From positions 1 to 50,292 of the forward strand of contig ONLD01000008.1 in assembly GCA_900318565.1 (NCBI GenBank): DNA of 50,292 nt. Direction: 5' to 3'. A model generated the notes under the pieces. The model ran no database searches, was not told where the DNA came from, and saw only the letters and a list, made by a program, of their open reading frames with translations. The translations under genes and the position numbers were made by a program. The DNA comes from an uncultured Bacteroidales bacterium (GTDB lineage Bacteria > Bacteroidota > Bacteroidia > Bacteroidales > UBA932). Below, piece by piece: positions 34,098 through 43,070 of the stretch; positions within the stretch are counted from its first letter, which is position 1, and each line of letters begins with the position of its first letter.

Positions 34098-36053
34098 ATG
34101 AAAAGTTCAAGATTCATAGGACTGTGCGGCATCCTGATACTTGCCGCAGCCGCCTGCGGCACACACAAGAAAATCGAGCAAATCAGATTGGTGGAAATGC
34201 AGGCCAGGCTCGCCTTGCCTTCCGATTCGCAGAAGACGCTGCGCGAAATCAAGATTCCCCGAAAAACGCGGGACACCTTGCAGATCGTGGATTTCGAAGG
34301 CCACGAGATGCTGATAATGAACGCAATCCGCGACGAAGACGGTGAAATGGTGGCCACCGAGCGGCTGGACGCGGCGGTTGTCACCGCGAGGTTCCGCAAT
34401 GTTGCCGAGCGCCGGGGGCGCGTGGACCTGGAGTTTCAAGTAATCGTGCCCCGGGATATGCAGGACAGCCGCTGGCAGCTGCGGCTCGACCCCGATATGT
34501 ATATACTGGGCGATTCCCTCCGGCTCGATCCGGTGATAATAACCGGACGCGACTACCGCAAGGCTCAGCTGAGGGGCTACGAGCAGTACAGACGCTTCCT
34601 GAATTCCATAATCACGGACACCACGAGATTCATCAACCTCGGCGCCCTGGAGATCTTCATAGAGCGCAACATACCAGAGGTCTATGCCTTCCGCAACGAT
34701 ACCACCTACGTCTCCGACGAGCAGTTCGCCTCCGCATACGGCGTCACGGAGCGCCAGGCCGTAGAGCACTACACCTGGAAGCTGTGGAAGCGCTGGAACA
34801 AGCGGCGCGCCGGCCGCAAGAACCTGATGTACAGACGATTCGTAAAGGCTCCCATCGTCACGGAAGGCATACGCCTCGACACCGTCATCCAGAATGACAA
34901 CGGAGACTTCATCTACAATTACGTCCAGACCATCAACACCAGGCCGAAGCTCAGGAAGGTGGAGATAGTGCTCTCCGGCGACATCCGCGAGCAAGGCAAG
35001 CGCATCTATACCATCCCCCGCAGCGAGCCGCTCACATTTTACATTTCCTCGATCTCAGGGCTGGCCGACGGCAGCGAGCGCTACCTGAAGAAGATAATCG
35101 AACGCAAGGTGGAGGCCAACACGGCCTGCTACATCGAATTCCCTCAAGGGAAGGCTGGCATTGACCCGCAGCTGGGCAACAACCCCGGAGAGATAGACCG
35201 GATCAAAGGCAATTTCAGGGAGCTGCTTGTCAATGAGACTTTCGACCTGGACTCGATTTGCGTCGAGGCCTACGCCTCGCCTGAAGGTGCGGCGAAAAGC
35301 AATGAGGCCCTTTCCGAAAGGCGCGCGAGGGCCGCTTCAGACTACTTTTCTCATTTCGCGGCGCAGCTCAGCGATTCACTTTCGAGAGAGGCCGGACTCG
35401 TCCTTGCCCTCGGCGACGAGGTCATAGAGACTCTCAAGCCTGCACCCATCTCGTTCAACAGCCGGAGCGGAGGCGAAAACTGGCAGATGCTCGACGTCCT
35501 GATTGAATCGGACGAGCATCTGAAAGATGCGGCCAAACAAGAATACAAGCAGCTCGCGGCCCTGTACAAAGACCCGGACATACGGGAAAAGCAGCTCTCG
35601 CGCTCGCCGCATTACCGCTACCTCAGGGAAAAAATATATCCCCGCCTGCGGGTGGTCAAATTCAACTTCTTCCTCCATCGCAAGGGTATGCTGAAAGACA
35701 CGGTCCACACTACCGAGCTGGACACTGTCTATATGCGCGGCGTGCAGTACCTGCGCGACCACGACTACGAGGAAGCCCTGAAAAGGCTGCAACCCTACAA
35801 GGATTTCAACACCGCAGTCGCATACGTGGCCCTGGACCGAAATTCCTCCGCGATGGAGATACTCAGGCGGCTTGAGCCCGACGGGCCCGTGAATTACCTG
35901 CTGGCCATCCTGTACTCCCGCGAAGGTGACGAGCAGAGGGCCGTACAATGCTATGTCCACGCCTGCGCCCAGGAGCCGTCCTACGTGCACCGGGGCAACC
36001 TCGACCCCGAGATCAGCGCGCTGATAAAAAAATATGATCTCAATAACCTGTAA
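34098..36053 (+). CDS. OmpA-like and TPR-containing lipoprotein
   Basis: 651 residues. The lipoprotein signal ends AAAACG (Cys ~20). The N-terminal ~150 residues are beta-rich and the middle is charged (KLWKRWNKRRAGRKNL). An OmpA-type peptidoglycan-binding-like segment lies at ~385-430 (CVEAYASPEGAAKSNEAL, then SERRARAASDYF). The C-terminal ~120 residues look like TPR helices (YEEALKRLQPYKDFNTAVAY). Probably an outer-membrane-attached periplasmic protein that senses or holds the cell wall. I do not know a named family. Monocistronic, between the gapA terminator and the CoA-transferase promoter. The box before it (CAACTTTG) is a poor -7 match. Confidence 0.78.
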   Translation: MKSSRFIGLCGILILAAAACGTHKKIEQIRLVEMQARLALPSDSQKTLREIKIPRKTRDTLQIVDFEGHEMLIMNAIRDEDGEMVATERLDAAVVTARFRNVAERRGRVDLEFQVIVPRDMQDSRWQLRLDPDMYILGDSLRLDPVIITGRDYRKAQLRGYEQYRRFLNSIITDTTRFINLGALEIFIERNIPEVYAFRNDTTYVSDEQFASAYGVTERQAVEHYTWKLWKRWNKRRAGRKNLMYRRFVKAPIVTEGIRLDTVIQNDNGDFIYNYVQTINTRPKLRKVEIVLSGDIREQGKRIYTIPRSEPLTFYISSISGLADGSERYLKKIIERKVEANTACYIEFPQGKAGIDPQLGNNPGEIDRIKGNFRELLVNETFDLDSICVEAYASPEGAAKSNEALSERRARAASDYFSHFAAQLSDSLSREAGLVLALGDEVIETLKPAPISFNSRSGGENWQMLDVLIESDEHLKDAAKQEYKQLAALYKDPDIREKQLSRSPHYRYLREKIYPRLRVVKFNFFLHRKGMLKDTVHTTELDTVYMRGVQYLRDHDYEEALKRLQPYKDFNTAVAYVALDRNSSAMEILRRLEPDGPVNYLLAILYSREGDEQRAVQCYVHACAQEPSYVHRGNLDPEISALIKKYDLNNL

Positions 36054-36079
36054 ATGTCCGTAAATTGCAAATGATTCCC

Positions 36080-36087
36080 TATCTTTG
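36080..36087 (+). promoter_or_regulatory. -7 box TATCTTTG for CoA transferase
   Basis: Ends 8 bases before the ATG at 36096, predicting an almost leaderless transcript. Confidence 0.55.
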
Positions 36088-36095
36088 CATCCGTT

Positions 36096-37394
36096 ATGAA
36101 AGAGATCCGATTCGTCAGCCCCGATGAGGCGGTAAGCCACATCCCCTCCCACAGCCACATACACTTAAGCAGCGTCGCAAGTGTCCCCCATTGTCTGATC
36201 CAGGCCCTCGTACGCAGGGCAGATGCAGGCGATGTCACTGACCTGCACTTCCACCACTTCCACACCGAAGGTCCCGCCCCGTACAGCGAGCCCAAGTACG
36301 AAGGCATCTTCTTCGAGCAGGGCTTCTTCGTGGGGCCCAATGTGCGCGCCAATGTCAATGCCGGCTATGCCGACTACACTCCCGTCCACCTCGGCGAGAC
36401 TCCCCGCCTCTACAAGAGCGGAGCCATCAAGCTCGGCGCCGCACTGGTAAACGTATCGCTGCCCGATGCGGAAGGCCGAGTGTCGCTCGGCACGTCCGTG
36501 GACTGCTCAGTGGCTGCCATCCAGACCGCTGACCTCGTGATAGGCGTCATAAATCCCAACGTGCCGTTCGCCCTCGGCGACCTCATCCCGCTGGAAGCTT
36601 TTGACTATCTGGTGCAGGACGACACGCCCCTGGTGACCGCCAACTTCGCCGAACCCACGCCCACCGAAATGCAGATTGGCAAGAACTGCGCGGCCCTCGT
36701 GGACGACGGCGACTGCCTGCAGATGGGCATCGGAGCCCTTCCCAACGCACTCGCCTCGCAGCTGGGAGACCACAAGAATCTCGGCCTGCACACGGAAATG
36801 TTTGCCGACGGCCTGCTGCGTCTCATCAAGAAAGGCGTCATCAACGGTTCCTGCAAACAGATTGACAAGGGCAAGGTCGTTGCATCCTTCCTGCTCGGCT
36901 CTCAGGAGGTCTATTCCTTCATCGACCACAATCCCGACGTGCTGATGCGCGACATCACCTACACCAACGACCCCTGGATCATCTCGCGCAACCACCGTAT
37001 GAAGGCCATCAACAGCGCCACGGAAGTCGACCTTACCGGCCAGATCAGCGCCGACTCTATAGGTATGCGCATTTTCAGCGGCACCGGCGGCCAGGTGGAA
37101 TTCGTGCGCGGCGCCTCTATGTCTGAGGGCGGCAAGAGCATTACGGCTTTCGCATCCCGCACCAACAAAGGCAAGAACAAGATAGTCAGCACGATAAATC
37201 CCGGCGGCGGCATCGTCACGCCCCGCGCTGACGCACACTGGATCGTGACTGAATACGGCGCCGTCGACCTTTACGGCCGCAGCCTGCAGGAGCGCGCCCG
37301 TCTGCTGATCAGCATCGCGCATCCCGACGACCGCGAGATGCTGGAGCGCGAAGCTTTCGAGCGCTTCGGTCCCCATTTCCTCAAAGTCGCCTGA
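36096..37394 (+). CDS. Acetyl-CoA hydrolase/transferase family CoA transferase
   Basis: 432 residues, family of 4-hydroxybutyrate and butyrate:acetate CoA transferases. N-terminal half with AALVNVSLPDAEGRVSLGTS. C-terminal half with GIGALPNALASQLGDHKNLG, a Glu in LHTEMFADG (likely the CoA-thioester carrier), and the glycine motif FSGTGGQVEFVRG. It would move CoA between short-chain acids, as in acetate, propionate, succinate or butyrate production. The acid cannot be told. Monocistronic; not next to other fermentation genes. Confidence 0.92.
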   Translation: MKEIRFVSPDEAVSHIPSHSHIHLSSVASVPHCLIQALVRRADAGDVTDLHFHHFHTEGPAPYSEPKYEGIFFEQGFFVGPNVRANVNAGYADYTPVHLGETPRLYKSGAIKLGAALVNVSLPDAEGRVSLGTSVDCSVAAIQTADLVIGVINPNVPFALGDLIPLEAFDYLVQDDTPLVTANFAEPTPTEMQIGKNCAALVDDGDCLQMGIGALPNALASQLGDHKNLGLHTEMFADGLLRLIKKGVINGSCKQIDKGKVVASFLLGSQEVYSFIDHNPDVLMRDITYTNDPWIISRNHRMKAINSATEVDLTGQISADSIGMRIFSGTGGQVEFVRGASMSEGGKSITAFASRTNKGKNKIVSTINPGGGIVTPRADAHWIVTEYGAVDLYGRSLQERARLLISIAHPDDREMLEREAFERFGPHFLKVA

Positions 37395-37430
37395 CGGAGG
37401 ACTTCCCCTATAGGCCCCCGGGGCCGGATA

Positions 37431-38825
37431 CTAATAGATGTAGATTTTCTGACCGATGCTAAGCCGGTCGGAACGAAGATGGTTCCAACTCATCAGCTGC
37501 TTTACGCTGGTGTGGTAGCGACGGGCTATATGGCTGAGGGTGTCGCCGCTGCGTACGGTATGGCAGATTCTGGCTCCCCCGCCGCTCTTGCCGCCCTTTC
37601 CTGACTCGATTTCCTTGAGCACCTGTTCGGAAAGATAAAGCGAGGCGTTGTGCGTGTACAGCGAATCCTGGTCGGCTGCAATCCAGGCCGCGGACCAGTC
37701 GTAAGGGACGCGTACGACACACTTTCCCCCGCTGCCGGGCACGATATCGTTGTAATACTCCGGATTCAGATACTGCAACTCGTCAAGAGGCACGCCGACC
37801 ACTTCCTGAATCTGTTTGAAGTGAAGGTTACGGCGCACCTCGAAGGTGTCCACCTGTCCCGGAGCCCCGACGGCTTCAGGAGTGAGGCCGTAGTCGCCGC
37901 TGTAGGCAAATGCGTACATAACGCCCACGAAAGCAGGCATATAGCCCCTCGTCTCACGGGGCAGATACGGATATACGGACCAGAAATCCCGCTTGCCGCC
38001 TGCCCTGCGTATCGCCTTGTTGACATTGCCGGCGCCGCAGTTGTAAGCACTCACGGCAAGGGTCCAGTCCCCAAGCATATCATAGAGATTGCCAAGATAG
38101 CGGACGGCCGCCTGGGTGGCCTTCTCCACGTCCATACGCTCGTCCACGAAAGAATCGATGCGCAGCCCGTACGAACGGGCCGTCCGGTACATAAACTGCC
38201 AGATACCCTTGGCACCGGCGCGGGATGTGGCGGTGGGCTTCAGCATAGACTCCACCACGGCAAGATATTTCAGTTCCAGAGGCAGGCCGTGTCTGCGCAG
38301 AGCCTCTTCGAAAATGGGGAAATAATAGCTGCTCAGCCCCATTGCCTGACGCATAGCCACTCCCTTCTTCTCGGCGTAAAGCACCATATAATTCTTCACG
38401 ACCTCATTGAAAGGAAGGGTGAAATACGGATTAAGCGCCAGCAGACGCTTCATCATAACGGTGTCGCTCACCGAGGAGGACAGGTGTACCGTGTCCATAT
38501 CGAAGCCGGGGCCGTCGCCGTCCCTGTTGAAATTGCTTCTGTACCAGAGAGTAAGCAGGCTGTCCGTCACCTCCGGCGTATAGTCCATCGGACGCGAGGC
38601 CGACGCAGGCACGTCATTGCCTTCCTCAAGCACGCTGACACGGTCGGAAGACTTCTCCACAGCCCTCAGACTGTCCACCAGGGCCTTAAGCGAATCCAGC
38701 TGCCGCTTCAGGGCCGCATTCTCGCTTTCCAGCTTCCTGTCGCGCAACGTCCGCACCTGCGCTTCCGCCGGCAGCGGCAGAAGGAACAGCGCAAGCGCAA
38801 AGACTATGGGAAGGCTGCGGCTCAT
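37431..38825 (-). CDS. Membrane-exported lytic transglycosylase with LysM (MltD-like)
   Basis: 464 residues. Signal peptide (~1-22, ending PAEA), a short coiled coil (~25-60: KLESENAALKRQLDSLKALV), an SLT domain (~150-300) with catalytic Glu in LAVVESML and the family stretch AGAKGIWQFM, and a C-terminal LysM (~418-464: YTVRSGDTL-like HTVRSGDTLSHIARRYH). Cleaves peptidoglycan glycan strands. I chose the ATG at 38825; a GTG two codons earlier is also possible. Last gene of the parA-parB-DUF5683-mltD run; in related genomes I recall a Rel gene following, but here it is absent. Confidence 0.92.
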   Translation of the reverse strand: MSRSLPIVFALALFLLPLPAEAQVRTLRDRKLESENAALKRQLDSLKALVDSLRAVEKSSDRVSVLEEGNDVPASASRPMDYTPEVTDSLLTLWYRSNFNRDGDGPGFDMDTVHLSSSVSDTVMMKRLLALNPYFTLPFNEVVKNYMVLYAEKKGVAMRQAMGLSSYYFPIFEEALRRHGLPLELKYLAVVESMLKPTATSRAGAKGIWQFMYRTARSYGLRIDSFVDERMDVEKATQAAVRYLGNLYDMLGDWTLAVSAYNCGAGNVNKAIRRAGGKRDFWSVYPYLPRETRGYMPAFVGVMYAFAYSGDYGLTPEAVGAPGQVDTFEVRRNLHFKQIQEVVGVPLDELQYLNPEYYNDIVPGSGGKCVVRVPYDWSAAWIAADQDSLYTHNASLYLSEQVLKEIESGKGGKSGGGARICHTVRSGDTLSHIARRYHTSVKQLMSWNHLRSDRLSIGQKIYIY

Positions 38826-38831
38826 AGGCAC

Positions 38832-39698
38832 TCAGAACTTCAGGCCGACGCTCAGTCCGAAAGCGGGCTGGGGATTGAATGCCAGTTGGGTATTGGGCGT
38901 AATCACGGAAGGACGCACGTCGAGTGCCATATCGTCGGCAATTTCGAAATCGTGCATATACGAGAACACGTTGGCATCGATGACCTGCAGCAGGTACACC
39001 AGCGCCATAGCCAATATGGAATAGTCCCTGTAACGGCGGAACACATCGCGGTAGTACAAAGCCTGCTCGGCAGTAATGGGACCGGTATAAGCGACCTCCG
39101 TGTTCGTGGCTTCCTTGTAGATGCGGCGGTAGCGCTGATAGTTTATCTCGTTGGTGTTGTAGAAGTAGTATGCAGCACCGAGGCCGCCGATATAGATAGG
39201 AATCTTCCAGAATTCTCCGTTGTATGCCTGCCCGAGGCCGGGAAGCAGCAGAGAGTACAAGGTCGCCTTGCCAGGCAGCGGGTACTGGTTGGTGCGGTAG
39301 CTCACTACGCCGTCCATCAGCGTGCCCCAGTACGCCAGCCCGGCGCCTATGAAGCAATACTTCGCGGCATCGTGGTTGCCCTGCGTGTTCAGGTAAATGC
39401 CTGCCCCCAGGGGCGCAAGTATCCCGGTGTACACGATGGGCAGCTTCCAGTACTGGCGGTTGTAGATCTGCTCGCCGCCGACGACCAGCATCGAACCGGC
39501 GAACATCGTGCCTATCTTGATTTCCTGGCGATGTCCCAGGCCCGCGAAATACTCCTTGAAGGAGAACATCACGTCCACGGAATCGGTCGGAGAGGACTTG
39601 TCGTCGTTGTACTGTTGCTGAAACGCTTCGGAACGGAATTGCGCCGAAGCGATAATCGCAGAGAGCGACAGTACTATGCACGCAAGGACTTTCTTCAT
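38832..39698 (-). CDS. DUF5683 membrane protein
   Basis: 288 residues. Signal peptide (~1-20, ending ASAQ) and several hydrophobic stretches (KIGTMFAGSMLVVGG, LYSLLLPGLGQAYNGEFWK, IYIGGLGAAYYFY). The GLGQAYNGEFWK segment is typical of this Bacteroidota family, nearly always next to parB and mltD. Function unknown; a role linking segregation or the cell wall has been proposed only from gene order. The true start (39698) overlaps the parB stop by one base; the longer upstream frame is a shadow of parB. Confidence 0.88.
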   Translation of the reverse strand: MKKVLACIVLSLSAIIASAQFRSEAFQQQYNDDKSSPTDSVDVMFSFKEYFAGLGHRQEIKIGTMFAGSMLVVGGEQIYNRQYWKLPIVYTGILAPLGAGIYLNTQGNHDAAKYCFIGAGLAYWGTLMDGVVSYRTNQYPLPGKATLYSLLLPGLGQAYNGEFWKIPIYIGGLGAAYYFYNTNEINYQRYRRIYKEATNTEVAYTGPITAEQALYYRDVFRRYRDYSILAMALVYLLQVIDANVFSYMHDFEIADDMALDVRPSVITPNTQLAFNPQPAFGLSVGLKF

Positions 39699-40633
39699 CA
39701 GATGCGTGCTTCTTCTAGCGCCTTCAGGAAAGCCTCCACCTCGGAGTCGGAACTGAAGCGTATGGTCATTGTACCGGACCCAGCGGCGTTGCGGCGGAGC
39801 GAAATGTCTTTCTTGAAGAACTTGCCCACGCAACCGAGGAGACGGTCGTATGATTCGGGAAGCGGGAGCTGCTGCGCGGCGGGGGCTGCGACGGGAGCCG
39901 TGCCGTTTTCACGGGTACGGCGCACCAGCGACTCGAGCTCGCGCACCGAAAGCCCCTGTGTAATCACGAGGTCGCAGAGCTTTTCCTGCAGCGAGGCGTC
40001 CTCCAGCCCGAGCAGCGCCTTGGCGTGTCCTGATGAGATCAGGCCCACCTTAAGATCGTGCTGAACCTTCACGGGCAGCCGCAGCAGGCGGAGCGTATTG
40101 GTCACGGTGACGCGCTTCTTGCCGACGCGGTCGGCCATCTGTTCCTGCGTTAGCGAGCATTCGTCGATAAGGCGCTGGTAGCTCATAGCCACCTCGATGG
40201 GGTCAAGGTCCTGGCGCTGAATGTTTTCCACAATCGCCATCTCGAGCATACCCTGGTCCGTGGTGTCGCGTACATATGCGGGAATCATAGTCATCCCGGC
40301 GATGCGGCAGGCCCTGTAACGGCGCTCGCCGCTGATTATCTGGTAGCGTCCGGGAGCCGAGTGGCGTACGGTAATAGGCTGGATCAGACCGAGTACGCGG
40401 ATGGAAGCAGCCAGTTCGTCGAGAGCTTCCTGGTCAAAATTGATACGGGGCTGGAAAGGATTTGCCTCGATCATATCCATAGGGATGCGGAGTATGTCCG
40501 CCTCGGAGACGGTCCTCGCACCGGCGATTTCTTTGTTGATGTAGCCGACAGGCTTCCGTAGCTGGTCGGCGGCGGGGACAGACCCCATAAGGGCACTCAG
40601 GCCCTTGCCTAAACCTCTCTGCTTTGTGCTCAT
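39698..40633 (-). CDS. parB: Chromosome-partitioning protein ParB
   Basis: 311 residues. CTPase/ParB domain (~45-135) with ISGERRYRAC, a helix-turn-helix (~165-190: TQEQMADRVGKKRVTVTN) that reads parS, and a C-terminal dimer domain. The N-terminus has GLGKGLSALMG, the ParA-contacting motif. Clamps on parS sites near the origin and spreads by CTP. I found no clear parS inside the window. Overlaps parA by 4 bases. Confidence 0.96.
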   Translation of the reverse strand: MSTKQRGLGKGLSALMGSVPAADQLRKPVGYINKEIAGARTVSEADILRIPMDMIEANPFQPRINFDQEALDELAASIRVLGLIQPITVRHSAPGRYQIISGERRYRACRIAGMTMIPAYVRDTTDQGMLEMAIVENIQRQDLDPIEVAMSYQRLIDECSLTQEQMADRVGKKRVTVTNTLRLLRLPVKVQHDLKVGLISSGHAKALLGLEDASLQEKLCDLVITQGLSVRELESLVRRTRENGTAPVAAPAAQQLPLPESYDRLLGCVGKFFKKDISLRRNAAGSGTMTIRFSSDSEVEAFLKALEEARI

Positions 40634-41415
40634 TGCTGTACCGTTTTGTCTCCGTTGCGCTCGAGCACTTCCGAAGCCAGGTTAAGATAGTTCGTGGAAC
40701 CGGAGCAGGAAATCTCATACAGCAGTACGGGCTTGCCGTGCGAGGGAGCCTCGCTGAGGCGGATGTTGCGCTGTATGACCGTCTTGAACACGAGGTCCTT
40801 GAAATGCTCGCGAAGCTCTGCCAGGACCTGCTGGTGCACCTTGGTGCGGCCGTCGAACATAGTCACCACAAAGCCTTCGATGGTCAGCGAAGGGTTCAGG
40901 CCGTTCTGGATGATGCGGATGGTCTGGAGCAGCTTGCCGAGGCCTTCCAAGGCGAAAAACTCGGGCTGCACGGGAATTATCACGGAATCGGCTGCCGTCA
41001 AGGTGTTGACTGTGATCAATCCCAGCGAGGGCGAACAGTCGATTATGATGTAGTCGTAGGAATCGCGGATGGGGGCGATGGCGTTCTTCAGCACGGACTC
41101 GCGGTTCTCCTCGCCTATCATTTCTATGTCGATACCCACAAGGTTGATGTGCGAAGGTATCATATGCAGTCCGGACATCTCAGTCTGGATAAGCGCGTCT
41201 TCCACGGAAATCGCGCCCTCCATAAGCTCGTACAGGCTGCGGTGTCTGTCATCGTCGGGAGAGAAATTGAGACCGGAAGTCGTGTTGGCCTGGGGATCGG
41301 CGTCGATGATCAGCACTTTCTTTTCCAAAGCAGCGAGAGAGGCGGCGAGGTTGATGGCTGTAGTGGTCTTTCCCACGCCTCCTTTCTGGTTTGCTATAGC
41401 TATTACTTTTCCCAT
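40630..41415 (-). CDS. parA: Chromosome-partitioning ATPase ParA
   Basis: 261 residues. Deviant Walker A KGGVGKTT (11-18), Walker A' in IIDADPQANTTSGL, Walker B in YIIIDCSPSLG. Drives segregation of origin regions by binding DNA as an ATP dimer. I chose the ATG at 41415; the longer frame is AT-rich promoter sequence. The first gene of its operon, with a -7 box six bases before the start. Confidence 0.96.
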   Translation of the reverse strand: MGKVIAIANQKGGVGKTTTAINLAASLAALEKKVLIIDADPQANTTSGLNFSPDDDRHRSLYELMEGAISVEDALIQTEMSGLHMIPSHINLVGIDIEMIGEENRESVLKNAIAPIRDSYDYIIIDCSPSLGLITVNTLTAADSVIIPVQPEFFALEGLGKLLQTIRIIQNGLNPSLTIEGFVVTMFDGRTKVHQQVLAELREHFKDLVFKTVIQRNIRLSEAPSHGKPVLLYEISCSGSTNYLNLASEVLERNGDKTVQQ

Positions 41416-41421
41416 AATATG

Positions 41422-41429
41422 CAAAAATA
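41422..41429 (-). promoter_or_regulatory. -7 box TATTTTTG for parA operon
   Basis: Minus-strand TATTTTTG ending 6 bases before the ATG at 41415; a leaderless or nearly leaderless transcript is predicted. Confidence 0.55.
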
Positions 41430-41475
41430 CGAAATAATTCTCACTTTTCAATATCCCCCTTTCTAAATTAGGTTT

Positions 41476-43014
41476 TCACAGCGAAAGCTGATACTGAAGC
41501 TTGACTTCAAATTTAGAAGCTTTATACGTTGTGTTCCAAGGATATTCGACATACGATACTCTACAATCGAGACGGTGCCTCCGGGACGGTTTCCAGCTGC
41601 CTGCGAAGGACAGTGCCCAGCCCCTTCCGTAATAGGCCGGGACATTGAACGACCCCGGGACATCCCGTTCATATACATATATCCTGTCATCCCACTGGTC
41701 TATGCAAAAAAGGGTCCAGCGCAGCCACGCCTTCGCTTTTTCTCCCACGGCTCCGCCCTCGACGTTGAAGAGCCACGCCGGTCCGCGGCCGTGCACCACA
41801 TCCAACCTGGAGCGCAGCACGAAAGGCTCCAGCGACACTTCAGCCTCGCCCCGCCCCTCCAGGCGCCAGAAGTCTTTGTGGCGGGCCGCCAGCCGCAGCG
41901 AAGGGGCAATCCGGAAAGGTCCCGCCTGCCAGGAAGGAGCAAAGCGCGCAAAACTCCGGAACTGGGCGGGACTGCCGTACACGAGGGCTTCAAAAGTCTT
42001 CCCTGACGCCCCCAGCGCTATGTCGGGAGTGCCCGAGAGGTAACGCAGGAGCGCACCCGCCTTGTATCCGTACGACGGAATCCACAGCGTGCCGAGCACG
42101 GCCGCAGGCTCCCCTTTCCAGGCGGCTTCTCCAAACACCACGCCTCCGGGGTAGCCCAGCTTGAAGTCCGCGCCGACGCTCCGTCCTGCCACGCTGAGGC
42201 CCAGTGAAAAACGCTTGCCTACATAGCCGAGAGCACCCATAGGCAGCTTGTCTGTAAACGAATACGCAATCGAGGCGCTCCAGGCCCCAAGTCCGAAGTC
42301 GGCGGCCGCCCCGCACCTGCCGGGGCTGAAAGAGCCGGTCGGCGAGAAGCCAGTGCCGCTCCGGCGGAAAGTCCCCACTCCGCTCCACGGAGTTGCGGAA
42401 AAGCCGTCCCAAAGCACGAGCCCCTGGCCGAGGCGGGCGTTGAAATGGCCCAGCACCAGTTTGCCGAGGTACTTCCGGCCATAGACGGCGGCGCTGACCG
42501 TGCCAAGCCTCGGAGCCGTCTCGGAGTAGGTCGTTCGCGAGCTCCAGTTCACTTCCGCCCACTCCCCCGCCGAAAAGCGGTACCGGAACCCGCCGGCCGG
42601 AGTCCAGCCTTCGCTCTCCCTGGCAGAGCCCCTGAGCATCAAGTCGTTATGTACGGCTCGCAAGGGCCGCTGCCCTGGAGGCGAGCTGACGCCGAGCACG
42701 GTAAACGGGCGCAGCGCCTCGGCATAAGCGGGAGTAAAACCATCCACCAGGCCAAGCTCCGTATAAGACAGGATTTCGCCGCTCTCGAGCCTGTACTCTA
42801 TGAGGGAGGCGGCCTGGAAGGCGCTCACCAAACCGCTCGCCACGAGACGGCGGCTTCCGGCGGCATTAAGGTCAAGCGGCCGCTGCTCCAGAGCGCGGAA
42901 ACGCTCGAGAGTGCTTTCGTCAAGGTCTTCAATACAGGACGCGCCGGTAAGGAACAATACGGCCCCTTCGAAACCGGGGCAAAGTGCCAGCAACACTAAC
43001 ATCATCAGTTTCAT
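41476..43014 (-). CDS. Helix-hairpin-helix plus outer-membrane barrel protein
   Basis: 512 residues. A short hydrophobic N-terminus may act as signal. Residues ~45-110 form two ComEA-like helix-hairpin-helix units (PLDLNAAGSRRLVASGLVSA, then LSYTELGLVDGFTPAYAEAL). The remaining ~390 residues are alternating beta strands with aromatic ends (FRYRFSAGEWAEVNWSSR, SASIAYSFTDKLP), finishing in KFEVKLQYQLSL, a good outer-membrane barrel C-terminus. HhH units bind DNA in ComEA, so an outer-membrane DNA-uptake or DNA-contact role is conceivable, but this is inference. Monocistronic, divergent from fakA. Very GC-rich. Confidence 0.75.
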   Translation of the reverse strand: MKLMMLVLLALCPGFEGAVLFLTGASCIEDLDESTLERFRALEQRPLDLNAAGSRRLVASGLVSAFQAASLIEYRLESGEILSYTELGLVDGFTPAYAEALRPFTVLGVSSPPGQRPLRAVHNDLMLRGSARESEGWTPAGGFRYRFSAGEWAEVNWSSRTTYSETAPRLGTVSAAVYGRKYLGKLVLGHFNARLGQGLVLWDGFSATPWSGVGTFRRSGTGFSPTGSFSPGRCGAAADFGLGAWSASIAYSFTDKLPMGALGYVGKRFSLGLSVAGRSVGADFKLGYPGGVVFGEAAWKGEPAAVLGTLWIPSYGYKAGALLRYLSGTPDIALGASGKTFEALVYGSPAQFRSFARFAPSWQAGPFRIAPSLRLAARHKDFWRLEGRGEAEVSLEPFVLRSRLDVVHGRGPAWLFNVEGGAVGEKAKAWLRWTLFCIDQWDDRIYVYERDVPGSFNVPAYYGRGWALSFAGSWKPSRRHRLDCRVSYVEYPWNTTYKASKFEVKLQYQLSL

Positions 43015-43053
43015 AGTCTTAAGTTTTGGGGGACAATATACGAATATTTTATT

Positions 43054-43061
43054 TATCTTTG
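43054..43061 (+). promoter_or_regulatory. -7 box TATCTTTG for fakA operon
   Basis: Ends 9 bases before the ATG at 43071. Likely drives the eight-gene run to holA. Confidence 0.55.
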
Positions 43062-43070
43062 CAAACTATT

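Noticed and set aside
37409-37425. GGCCCCCGGGGCC palindrome between CoA transferase and mltD as terminator
   Set aside because: Short perfect palindrome with almost no loop and no T run; too weak to annotate as a terminator.
37650-40064. 804-codon plus-strand frame across the par cluster
   Set aside because: Spans three genuine minus-strand genes; composition is typical of antisense shadow in GC-rich DNA.
37431-41476. parS centromere sites near parAB
   Set aside because: I looked for TGTTTCACGTGAAACA-like palindromes and saw none in the window; diverged sites could be missed.
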